From Apiosordaria backusii (lineage: Eukaryota > Ascomycota > Sordariomycetes > Sordariales > Lasiosphaeriaceae): DNA of 64,000 bases. The stretch spans positions 62,001-126,000 of the forward strand of contig JAUKTV010000026.1 of the NCBI GenBank assembly GCA_030549205.1, written 5' to 3'. The notes beneath the pieces are model-generated. The model saw only the letters and a list, made by a program, of their open reading frames with translations, did no database searches and was not told where the DNA came from. The position numbers and the translations under genes are program-made. This document shows, in pieces, positions 37,129 to 48,072 of this stretch (the stretch's first letter is position 1; every line of letters starts with the position of its first letter).

Positions 37129-40100
37129 ACCATTTAAATACTTTAAAAGGTTTTTAACGGCGTTTAAGTTTACTATAGTAAGCTACTGTATATTCCTTAA
37201 AAGCTACTATACTGTAAAAGTAATATTAGGCCTTATTTAGATTATTAGATATATTACAGTACCTACTATATACTAAAATAGCATATAATCTAATTTCCTT
37301 ATAGAGCTTCCTTTTAATTTAGGGTCCTTATACTAAGCTACTATTCTAGGCTATAAGGGAACTAGTATTTTACAGCTATTTTCAAAGCCAAAGGTCTTAA
37401 TTGCTTCCTATATATATTAGGCTTAGCTAAGTTATAAAAGAAAGTAACGCCTATCCCTTATTATTTAAACCCTTAAAAAGAAGGAAGCCGGCCCTCTATC
37501 TTCTATTAAATAGACCTTATTTAAACTCTTTTTAAACTGTTAAATATAGACCTTATTAAAGCCTATAATTAAACAATTATCAATATAGATTACTATAAAA
37601 ATCCTAACCTTAAGATTATAGAAGATAGTAAAGTTAGAAATTAATACTATAAAACCCTTTTCTTTTAATAGCTTAGTAAGTTTAGCTTACTAAAGTTTAA
37701 GGCTTTACTTTAGGCTATATAAGGCCTTAAAAAGGCAAATTATTTAGCTGGTTTTAGGCCTAAAGCCTTACCTATATAGCATAGCTTTAATGGCCAAGTT
37801 TACTTTTTAATAGAACTTATAGAAGCCCTTAAGTATTGCTATATAATTCTCTTCTTTTAAATAGCTATTAAGAAATACCCCTATAAAATCGATCTGTTCT
37901 ATTTCCTAGTCTAATAAAGCCGCTATAGTTAGTAATATATATTAGGTAGATAGTACAATAGTAAAGGTAAAGGTCTTTATAAAATCTAAGGCTTCCTTTT
38001 ATAAAAATCCTTTAATAACCAGCTTAACCTTAAACTTTAGAAGCCTATTTTCTTTATTAGTCTTCTTATATAGTACTAACCTATTAGTTAGTAGTATACA
38101 GTCTTTAAAGAAAGCACTTTAAAGAAGGAACTTAAAGGTTCTTTAGTTAATTATTTATTTAAATTTACTATATATAGCTTTTAGCTAGTAGGATTTTTTA
38201 AGGTTCTTTAGCACTTGTTTTAATATTTAAAGTAATAAACTAGTATTAGAAGGACCTTTAAAGACCCTATAGTAATAGGCCTTAGCCCTAATTAATATTA
38301 ATTTAACGAATTAGCTAGTACCCATTTTAATATCTTTACTTACATTTAAGTATAGTTTTTCTACTTCTATTAATAAGTAGTCTTTAATAGGAAGTTCTAA
38401 GTTAGCCTTAAGGCTTATAATAGGCCTATTAAAAGGCTTTAAGTTACTATCGATTATAGCCTTTTAAATTATAATAGGCTTACTGATTAGCTTACTATTA
38501 GAGAATTGTTTAGTATTGGCCTATTAGTTAATTTATAAACTTAGTCGGCTAATTAAGTTATATTTAAAGCGTAGGTTACTATCTTTATTTACTAATTGTA
38601 GTAGCTTTATCCTCCTTTAGCCTAAATCCTCTTTTAAAATAATAGTAATACTTTAAATTATAATAGGTTTGTTTACTATATTTATAAAGAAAGATTTTAC
38701 TATTACCCTTTTAGCTGGTATTTATATTTAGTAGGTCTTACTTTTAAGGACGGCTAATAGTTTACTAGGCTCTATATAAGTCTATAGTTTTAGAGCTTTA
38801 GACCTTTTTTTAATTAGAATAAGAAGCTCTATAAAGAAGCTTATAGCCTTAAACCAGCTTAAGTCTGGCTTATAAGAAAGGGAAGGCTCTAATTTATTAT
38901 AGAGTATTTAATAGGAAGTTAGGTCCCTATTACTAACTACTATATAGTTAATTAATTTAAGTACTATAGGCGCTATATAGTATTATAAGTATTAGGAAAG
39001 TTATAATAATACTATTGTAGCCTATAACCGGTTTAAAAATACTTTAATAGAGTATTTAATTAGGCTATTTTACTTATAGATATAGGGTTTAAAAGTAGAA
39101 AATTTAACGCCTTTAGTAAAAAACCAGGCCTATAATTTATAGTTAATTTCCTTTTTACTATTATAGTAGAAACAGATAGGGTACCGGTCGTAGCGATTTT
39201 TTAGGCCTTTAAAAAAGCTTTTAATAGCACTTAGTATAGTTAGTCCTTTAACGTTTAGTAAGTAAAAGGCCTACTTAAACTGGGATTTTCAGTTTATTAA
39301 AATTAACACTATAGGAAGTTTATTATAAGGTATTAGTTTAATTTTAAAAGTATTGCCTTTAATAGAACCTAAGACTTTAAAAGGATCTAGAATAGTAGAA
39401 AATTAAAGCCTTCTTACTACTTTAACTTTATTATAAGCTAAGCATTGAAAATCTACTTCTTTTATTTAATTTAAGTTTAAAAGCCTAATAGTAATTTTAC
39501 TGGTCTTTTTTAGTAGTATTAAGCCTATATAACCTAGCTTAATATACCATTTTAATGCTATTTAAAGCAATTTACTATAATAGTCTATAGTGATATTAGG
39601 GATATTTTTAATAGCCTTGTTAAGTATATAGCCTCCTTAAGCCTTTTCTTAATTAAATAGGCCAGGGTTATCTAAACTATTAGGGCCTTCTATAGGCTAA
39701 TAAAGCTTTTTAATAGGTCTATCTTAACTAAATCCTTTAAAGCTAGGGTTATTTAAGCTATTAAGGCCTTCTATAGGTTAATAGAGCTCTATTTCTCTAA
39801 GTCTACCCCGGCTATAGCCTTCTTTATAGCCAGACTCGGACCTTTTAAACCTATAGGGCTTTACCTTTTAAACGTTTAAATTAAAGCTAATAGTACTATC
39901 GCTATTTAGCTTTATAGGCCTATTGTTAGGCCTTTAAAGGTTTAAATCGACCTTTAAATAGCTATCCTTCTAGGATAAAGGCCTATTAGGAAGCTCTACC
40001 ATTAATTTTTACTTTTAACTAGTAACGTTAAAACTTATATTATAGTAAATAATAGGCCTCTTTATCCTCTATAATTTTAAAAAAAAGCCTAAAGCCTTAA

Positions 40101-40377
40101 AATCAAATACTACTATCGAGACTTTATTAGGCCTATACAGTACTTTCTTTTTAACCTAATTACTAACCTTATAGTATAGTATACTATTAAAAAGGTTAAT
40201 ATTAAACTAAAAAATATATAGAGTATTTTTAAGCTTAAGCTTAATATATTTAGGAGGTTTTTTCTATAAAAGTACTGTAAATATAGTAGTTCTAAAGCCT
40301 TTAGACGTTAAGGGACCTTCTCCTATATAAATTGTCCTTAGTAAGCTATTATTAAGCTTATAGTTAGTAAACTATTT

Positions 40378-40587
40378 TTAATTATTAATAATATAGTTAG
40401 TAGACTTAGTATTATATAGAAAGGCATCCCTTAAAGAAAGTGCTACTAGCGCCTTACCTTCAGTACTTTTAGCGCTTTTAGCAGGCCCTATAAGTACTAT
40501 ATAGGTACCTTCGTTACTATCGTTACTATTAAAGTCTTTAAAGACCTTTAAAGCCAGATTGTAAGAGCTTACTATATAGATAAACAA
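40378..40587 (-). pseudogene. Copia-2 protease segment, surviving open segment
   Basis: 69 codons ending FLYNTKSTNYIINN, the Copia retropepsin active-site region in which the catalytic D-T-G reads N-T-K. Both changes can come from G-to-A. The homologous codons in Copia-1 are where the Gypsy element landed. Confidence 0.85.
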
Positions 40588-42288
40588 ATCTTTAGCCTTA
40601 GGCCTTTCTTTAAGGCCTTTAGGCCTTTTAAAGCCTTTTTTCTTTTTCTTTTAAGGAAAGCTATTTAGGCTACTAAGGCTATTATTACCATTACTTTTAG
40701 GCTTCTTACTTAAAAAGACCTTCTTTTTAGTACCTTTATAAAGGCCTTCTCTACTTCTATAGGCTATGCCTTTAGCGGCAGTAAAGGTTAGAATATACTG
40801 TTCTTCTAATAGGTCTGCTATTAGAAAGCTTAGGTTAATAGTACCTATATTTTGGCCTAACGCTCTAGCAGTTTGTATAGTACTTTATTGCCTTTTAACC
40901 TACTATAGGAAGCTCTTTTTTATAGCCTATAGGTATTGATTTATTTAATCTATAGCCTGGAGGTCGATACCGGCTAGTATAAGCCGGTTAACTGCATTAA
41001 AGAATTTAGCGTTAGAATCTACTAAAGAGCCTATAAATTAGTAGAAGTTTAAAGAGTGGTATTCCCTATAAAGGTTCCTTTACTGTAATTCAGCGCTATA
41101 GAAATACCTCTAAATAAACAGTTTATAGGCTTCAATAGGACTGGTTTACTATAAAATAGAAGCCTAAGGGCCTAAGGCTATACTATTTCAAAGTAATATT
41201 AATAATAGGGCCTATTCAGTATCATTTTAGTAGGCTACTACAGTAGAGTCCTCTATAAAAGTAGCTATATCGATAGTATACAGTATAATATTTAGGCCCT
41301 ATTTCTATAGATCGAAATTCTCAGGGCTTATAAGCCTTTAGTTAGTAGAGAATTTGTAGACCTTTTTGGTCATTTTAGTAGCAATAGTAGTATAAAGGAC
41401 CCTAACAGAACCACTATTAGCCTTAAGCCTTAGCTAGTAAGCCGCTGCAGCTTCTTAGTTTATAGCTTTAGCTACCACTAAAGAAGTAGTTATAGTGGCC
41501 TCAGGCCAATTTAAAGCGTTCTAAGCTGCTATTAGGAGCTTAATCTGCTCTACTTCTTCGGTTATAGCACCTTATAACTGTTAAATCTAAGCCTCTTACA
41601 CCCTTAGTTAAACAATAAAGGCCTATATACAGTAAGAATCTACTGATTCTTCCTCCCTAGAAGACCCCTGCCCAGGCCCTGTATTTTGCATTTTTGAATC
41701 TATAGGAGGCTTAGTACGCTTACCGCTAGAGCGTCCCATAAGGCTCTAAAACCCTAGCCTAATACCGTTTTTAATTAGGGCTTTAGCTATAGTTTGCTTT
41801 ATATAGCAAGAGGGCTAGGTCTACAGTGCCTAAGAGCCTTGAAGAATAGGCTATTTTACATAGTAAAGTACTGCAACCACTAGCAGCAGTAGTGGCTAAG
41901 AAGGTCGCTCTACCTTCTTACTTTTTTTTTTACCTGCCTCTAGGATTTGCGGAACTACCCACCTGGCCACAGTTAAGGTAGGAGGCTATTTCTAGCTCTC
42001 GTAAGCTCGTAACTTACAGGCCTTCAGTGCCCTATTAGGCCTAATTTTTACGCGCCTTACGGTATAACAAATTTAGTAGCAGGCGCAAATTTGAACCTTA
42101 TAGGCCCCCGGAAAACCTAGTAAGGTAAAGCAAGCCTAATATTTACCTTATAACCCTACCTCGATAGGTAGGCTTTAAAATTAGTGATTTTATAGCCTAA
42201 TTATAGTACAGTCTACAGTGGCCTAAGCCGTTATTTATAGAAGGCTCTAAGCTTAAGCTTATAAGCCTATAACTCAGTTAAGTATCTT

Positions 42289-42302
42289 CCGGGCTTATAA
42301 CC
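42289..42302 (-). other. Copia-2 primer-binding site (half initiator-tRNA type)
   Basis: CCGGGCTTATAACC on the + strand, i.e. GGTTATAAGCCCGG on the - strand, directly follows the 5' LTR. With one G-to-A change it complements the anticodon stem-loop of initiator tRNA-Met. Confidence 0.8.
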
Positions 42303-43135
42303 TATTTGAATAAGTATGGCCAATTACAGGCCTAAGGGCCCTGTAATTAGTGCTCACACACTAGCTTACAGTGCAGCAGAAGTCTTATGTATGATACCTA
42401 TAGCTCAGTGCTAGGGTACTAGAATATAGTACTATGCAGGTACTATAGAATAGAAATATAGTAAGTAAACAATTGTATTGTAGTGCTAGCCTTCTGTAAT
42501 TCTACTGTAATAGTCTTTATAGTAAGGTTCATACTCGACCTTTACCATATACCTACTGACTGACGTACAGTGCCGTGCATACCCTAGTAGGCAGATAGGC
42601 CAGAGTACGGCTTAGTTGAATCCGAGGTTTGCTAAGCCCTATAAACCACTTGCCAAGCCCTCTATAGCTCCTGACCTATAGTGCTTACAGGCCTATAATT
42701 TAGTATAGTAATAATATACCTACTTAACTATAGGCCTACCAATTCTTGGCCAATTTGGCTAGCCCAGTGGTTAGCTACAGGTCTTATAGGCAGCTAAGTT
42801 AGTGTAGTTTACAGCTCTTTAAAAATCGACTCACGGCTATACAAAAGGGCCGTAAAACCGAGCACCTCTAACCTAAAGTGCAGGTCAAGGTAGGGTTAGG
42901 GTCAGGCCACTTATACTGCCTACAGTAGTGAGCCTTAGTAGCCTGAATATAAAATTACAGGCAGTTTGGCCCACTGGTTGGCGGGATGCAGGCCTTTGAA
43001 TAGCCCTGCAGTGAAGTAAGGTGCCGGGCAAGTGCCGGGTAGCTGACGGGTAGGCTTTCCTACTTAAGCTTCCACCACGTAGTATAATAGCAGCCACCTA
43101 CTGTAAACTAGGCCTCACAGGGACCTAGTTTAACA
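42303..43135 (-). repeat. Copia-2 5' LTR, the least mutated copy
   Basis: 833 bp from TATTTGAATAAG to GTTTAACA on the + strand. The outer 250 bp (about 42885-43135) keep normal GC and CpA levels, which is why a spurious 70-codon frame appears there. Confidence 0.95.
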
Positions 43136-43140
43136 GAAGG
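43136..43140. repeat. Copia-2 target-site duplication, right (GAAGG)
   Basis: Repeat of 35521-35525. Confidence 0.92.
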
Positions 43141-45149
43141 TAATAGGGTTAATAATATAAAAGTTACCTATAATATTATTTAGATCCTTACTTAATCTTT
43201 TAACTTCTATAACCTTTTTTATTTCCTTAATACTTCTTAATTTAGTAATATAGAAGTGGATATCGGTAACGTATATATTATAAAAAGGAAAGTACTTGTA
43301 AATTCTATTCTTAAGGGTCGCTAATTAGTTTAGTAGATTTTTAATCTTTTTAAAACAATCGTCGGTAATAAAGAAAACGTCGACCTTATAACCTTATTTA
43401 ATATATAATATATTGTAGTAGGTTTCTATAATTTAATCTAATTATTAAAGGAAACTGAAGACTTTATATAGTATAGTATATTAAGTACAATTAAGCTTAA
43501 AAATATAAGTATATATACTAAGGCTAAATTTAAAGTTAAGGATCTTTAGCGATTGGTTTTAATAGTATAAGACTAAAATAAAGAGGTTATTATTAATAGC
43601 TATAAAGATATCCTTATTAAAGTTAAAAGGTTAGCGATATTAAGGTTAGATATTTGGTTTATCTTTTTAATCGGTCTAACTTTAAGCTTTATTAATATTC
43701 TTATTAAAGGCAGTTATAGGCATTTTGTGAGCAGCTTTTAAAGTAAGCTCTTTATATTAGTAAATTACGTTAAGCTTTTATTAATTAAAACCAGTTAAAG
43801 TAATCTTAAGATTAAACTTAGTATCGGAATTGTTTAAGTTAATAATACTTATAAACTATTAGCCTTACTAGTCTATTCTGATATTAAAATATAATTTACC
43901 TTTATTTAATTTATTAGAACTTACAGTAGTAGCCTTATTGTTATAAATAAATATATCGTCTATATATATATTATTATTATAATAGAAGTTAATTTCTATT
44001 TTATTAAAGTTATTAGTTAAGCTTATATTAATATTATAGTCAGTAGGTAAAGGATTTAAAGTCTTATCCTATATCTTACCCTATATCTTATTTAAGGAAA
44101 TGCATTGCTTGGTCTTTTAAGCGTAAAGGCGATATACTAAAGTAGTTGTACTTTTCTTATCTTTAATAAATTTAATTACCTATTAATAAGGCATTTTAAA
44201 GTTTGCTTTTTAATATTATATACTATGGTAATTTAAAAAGAGCTTACTATTTTAGTAGGAATCTATAAGGAAAAGTCGCTTTTTATAAAAACAGTAAGGT
44301 AAGACTTAAAGAAATTTTATAAAGTTTAATTTTTATAAAGTCCTATTTTTATACTTATAGGAAAGTAAATGGCAGTTTAAAAGGAAGTTATAAATTAAAG
44401 GTAAAAGCAATCTATTTAAGACTATAGTTACTGTTTATACTTTAAAGAGCTTTTAATATAGTTATTAAATACTAAAGCCCTACCCTTTAATAGCTAACTT
44501 TTAAAATACCTTCCTTTTCTATAATACTCTAATATATAGTCGGAGTAAAAAGTAAAGAATAATTAATTCTCTTTAATAGAACCATCTTTTTAGATTATTC
44601 TAGTCATATCTTTTAGCATTTAAAGTAAGTAGAATTTTCTTATTGAAAGTAAGTAAGTAAATCTTTTACCTACTTACCCTATAAAAGCTTACTATAGACT
44701 ATCTACCTACCTTAGTTACTTACTTACCGGTAAGTATAAATTCCCTTTCCTTCTTTTAAAACTCTTCCTTCTTTTTTTTCTTTTCTTTTTTACATATTTA
44801 CTTAATCTTTAACTTACTAAAGATTCCTGCCTTTATAAAAGAAAGGTATAATAGTCGCTATATTATAGCTTTATCTTCCTTTACTTAATTATTCTATTTT
44901 TATCCCTTTTTAATTATTATTATTTATATAACTTAAAAGTCATTAAACTTAAACTAATAATTACAGTATACCCTAAATTTCTCCTATTATTAAAAGTACC
45001 AATATACCAGTTATTTAATATAGTAAGGTATTACCTTTTAAAGTCTCTATTTTTAAATAATAAAATCGTTAATACCATTTTTAAATAAAATAGTATAGCT
45101 AAACTGCTATTATACTTTAAAAAGACTTAGTCTTTTACTAGTAAAAAAG

Positions 45150-47493
45150 ATAAGCATAATGACAAAACAAGGCCCGATATATCCAGTCTTAACTTAACTT
45201 TTATCTTAATACTACTGTTATTTAACCAAATAGGTCGGACTTGCCTTCTAAATACAATAGGTATATAGCTAATATTAACCTTAATTAGCTTAATCTATAT
45301 ATGCCTTTCTGTTAATAATATAAGTTTACTTTCGATCGATATTTTCTTAAAGTATAAAATATATTAACAATTCATTTTCTATAGCTTTACTAAATATATA
45401 ATACTTAGCCTTCTATTTTTTAATAGAATATTTATAAGGCCGAGCTTATTTATTGCCTTTAAGGTAAAACTGAAATTATCAGTACCTACGTTATTAAAAG
45501 AAATGAAAAGGTAGTTAAGAAAATAGTCTAATTATCGATATCTACTAATTAAGTTAATACCTTTTAAAAGAACCCTATTTAATATACTAAGTCTTAGTCT
45601 ACTATTAAGGCAAGTACTGCTAGCCTTTCTATAGGTATTATCTTTATATTTAAAGCTATACTTAAGAATCTAACTATATCGAACTGAAATAATACTTTTT
45701 AATTGTTTAATAATAATACCTTAACTAACGACCTTAATACCTTAATTATTCTCCCGATTACCTTAATATACTATATTAAAATAATCTTAACTTTTAAAGA
45801 ACTTAAAGACAAATACCCTTCTTTCTTTTTAAAGGTAATTAAAGCCAATATATTTTAACTTAAAAAGGCCAGCTCTATTTAGCTTTATTAGGATAAAACT
45901 ACTAAGTAGTTTAAAGTTAGGTCTGTCGGTACTATAGTAGAAAAAGCTAGTAAAGTTAACGACTAATCGGTACTGAATTTTATAAATATAGATACTAAGT
46001 TTATATTAATTTATTAATTTAATATTAAGTATAGGAAAGATCATTTCTTCTATTATAATAAGTATTTTATCTTTAACACTATATTTTGCATTTTTAGCAA
46101 TTATATACTGTTTAGGCCTAATATTTAAGCTCTCTATAATAAAGCTATAACTATATATAACGATTTTTAAAATAAGGCTATTTAAAGTAAAATAGCTTAT
46201 TTATTTAGTATATAGAGATAGTATAAGAATTATATAGCCTTAAATAATACTATATTTAAGCTTTCTTAGTAGATAATTAATTAAAGTTTTAATAAAGATA
46301 CGAAGTATAATATATAGGTTTAGATTAGAGATATTATAATTATATAACTAATTAAACCTACCTTTTTAATTTATTTTAAATATATATAAGGTATACTTAA
46401 CTTCGATAAAACATTCTTTAATAGCAGTATGTAAGCTAAGTTAGTAAAGTTCTATATTTAGATTATTATAACGATACTTTATTTAATAACTTAATATACT
46501 ATAGTATTAGAGAAGACCTTTAATAGTAAGGACAGAAATGTCTATACTGATATCCGGAAGACCTACTAAGTCTTTACCTTTAGGTATTGCTTTATTAATA
46601 TTAAGTGTAATATATTTATTTAAATTATTACCCTAATAAAGTATATATAGATCGGTCGGATAGTTAAGGTACTATTATAGAATGTTTAGGATAATAAAGT
46701 CCCTCTATCTTCTTTTATTAGGTATATTTCTTAATTAGTAACTCTATTTAAGGTATTAAATTAAACTACTGCTTATATTATACCGGTAATTAAGACCTTA
46801 AAAAGAAATAATCAACCTTTTTACTATAATAAAACTATTAATAGTCCTACTAAGCGTCCTTTATAGGGTAGACTAACTATTAATATACTTAGTAAATATA
46901 AAGCTTAAGAGTTTATACAGTATAATATTTAGTAAGAGCAGGCCTGTCTAGTTATTAAGGGACACTATACTAGACCCTTTCTAAGTAATAATTAAAAGTA
47001 TATCCTTTTTTTAAGTTTTAACTAGTATCTGTAATTTATTTATTAACAATATTATAAAGACAATATCTTCTTACTTACCTTTAGTACTTAGTATCCTCTA
47101 GCTCTATTATTAAATATAATAGATACTTCTACTATTAAGGCCAGCACCCTTCTGCTTAATACTTATTAACTTAGCCAATCCTCTTAGCCTTAATACCTAC
47201 CTACCGATAATAAAGATCTAGCTATTTTACATTAGTATTTAAAGTCTTCGCTAAAACTATTAAATATTAATTTAGCTTTAATAATATAAAGGTTATAATC
47301 TTTACAGTATATATATATCTAATATACTCCGGTAATAGCGTTTATAATTAATTAGTTAAAAGCTTTATTTTAATAAACTATATAGATAGAAACTATACCT
47401 TTATAGGATCTCTTTACTAGAGAGCTAATTGTAAGTTTAAATAAAGATAAGGAGGAGGAAGATATTAAAAAGTGTCGGTCGGTTATTTAAAAT
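45150..47493 (+). pseudogene. Second gene of the DNA transposon, unknown family
   Basis: A + strand frame that can be followed for roughly 780 codons with stops that are TAA/TAG. It runs from about 45150 through LKDKYPSFFLKVIKANIF (about 45800), a possible zinc-finger-like piece with former Cys codons (YYNKYFIFNTIFCIF near 46060), AQEFIQYNIQQEQACL-like sequence near 46910 (stops read as Gln), to an acidic end (KDKEEEDIKKCRSVI) before a stop near 47493. It diverges from the transposase-like gene, whose start is ~0.5 kb away. It was not recognised; it could be an accessory protein of the transposon. Confidence 0.45.
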
Positions 47494-47939
47494 TAGGCTA
47501 TAGAGACTTTTTATAAAACCTTACTATATATTAAACTATTAGCTTATCGCTTTTACTATTATATAAAGTTCTAGACTACTATATATAGTAGCGGTTCGGA
47601 TATAAAGTAATAGTTAGTATTAGAAGTGGTATTGGAGTTTTTATATATAATACCTAAGTAATGATACTTATAGGGATAAAAAGGATAGAAGGATAGATAG
47701 CGATAGGTAGGAGTTATCAATATAAAGCTAATATGGTTTTTAAGATAGATTTCCTATACCGTAAAGGTAAATACCGGCCTTATTAATTCCTAATATTCTT
47801 AATAAAACATTTACATCTTTTATTTCGATATTTTATATAGTAATTTAATACAATCTGTACTGTAAACAAGCTGTAAACTACATTTTTAATTACAATATAT
47901 ATTAGGTCTTTATTGACTTTATATCAACATCAGATATTA

Positions 47940-48060
47940 GGGGAAAAGTAGGGCCCTACACTGGAAAGTAGGGCCTGCAAGTCTATAAGGCTACAAGTCT
48001 GTAAGTTTTAGTAGTATACAAGCCTTACGCCACTTGGTAAGCCTTACAGAGGTATACGGT
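47940..48060. repeat. Right subterminal repeat block
   Basis: GC-richer DNA with AGTAGGGCC repeated (47949 and 47970), CAAGTCTATAAGG, CAAGTCTGTAAG, CAAGCCTTACGCC and AAGCCTTACAG. It shares words with the left subterminal block at 29280-29450. Confidence 0.65.
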
Positions 48061-48061
48061 T

Positions 48062-48072
48062 TCCCGCTAAGG
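48062..48072 (-). repeat. DNA transposon TIR, right
   Basis: TCCCGCTAAGG, complement of 29261-29271, followed by TA. Confidence 0.85.

Larger units (their letters stand above)
36550..41691 (-). pseudogene. Copia-2 gag-pol polyprotein, RIP-inactivated
   Basis: The start is ATG 41691-41689 (MQNTGPGQGSSREEE), about 600 nt after the primer site; the first ~20 codons are nearly free of RIP. Gag runs to about 40700 and ends Lys-rich (KKKKKGFKRPKGLKERPK). Protease lies at 40587-40378, integrase at about 39.9-38.9 kb, RT at about 38.0-37.5 kb (FLNSYLKEENYIAILKGF; catalytic loop YIDN near 37590), and RNase H at 37128-36877, with a C-terminal tail to about 36550. In-frame stops are TAA/TAG. A second catalytic Asp of RT and the protease Asp read Asn. 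Confidence 0.88.
35526..43135 (-). mobile_element. Copia-2: complete Ty1/Copia retrotransposon
   Basis: 7,610 bp with two 833-bp LTRs (5' LTR 42303-43135, 3' LTR 35526-36358 in - orientation), a GAAGG duplication, a primer site, a polypurine tract and the full gag-pol order on the - strand. It is the same family as Copia-1 and the better preserved copy. It lies in the transposase gene of the DNA transposon, so it is the youngest large insertion on this side. RIP has still inactivated it. Confidence 0.96.
30228..44619 (-). pseudogene. Transposase-like gene of the DNA transposon, RIP-broken and split by Copia-2
   Basis: A probable start is ATG at 44619 (MLKDMTRIIQKDGSIKENQL). The - strand frame continues with shifts to 43141 (for example GYKVDVFFITDDCFKKIKN near 43400), is cut by Copia-2, and resumes below 35520. 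Near 34700 it reads FIDGFSIYSNLYYLLISIYT and then VNVLLLTLSLYGFNFND, and later ends a block with a Cys-rich piece (QCRFYRIK). Near 33970 comes LKSYSLSTYTRQSII. This series resembles Tnp2/KDZ-like transposases of fungi (recognised by pattern only). Below 31500 a coiled-coil-like part (KIYNEVKRIEVK near 31340) leads to an acidic tail (…TIEGIEGENGAINVR) and a stop at 30228-30230. Introns cannot be separated from frameshifts. Confidence 0.6.
29261..48072 (-). mobile_element. Large TIR DNA transposon, interrupted by Copia-2
   Basis: Perfect 11-bp terminal inverted repeats CCTTAGCGGGA (29261-29271) and TCCCGCTAAGG (48062-48072) with TA outside. Both ends carry subterminal repeats around CAAGCCTTAC/CTTGCAGACTTAC (29280-29450 and 47985-48050). 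Without Copia-2 it is about 11.2 kb. It holds two divergent coding regions: a - strand transposase-like gene leading left from about 44.62 kb and a + strand frame leading right from about 45.15 kb. The layout of TIR, subterminal repeats and two genes is like CACTA/EnSpm-, Plavaka- or KDZ-type elements; the superfamily is not settled. Confidence 0.85.

Noticed and set aside
42885..43097. 70-codon - strand frame as a gene
   Set aside because: It lies entirely inside the Copia-2 5' LTR and exists only because that part escaped RIP.
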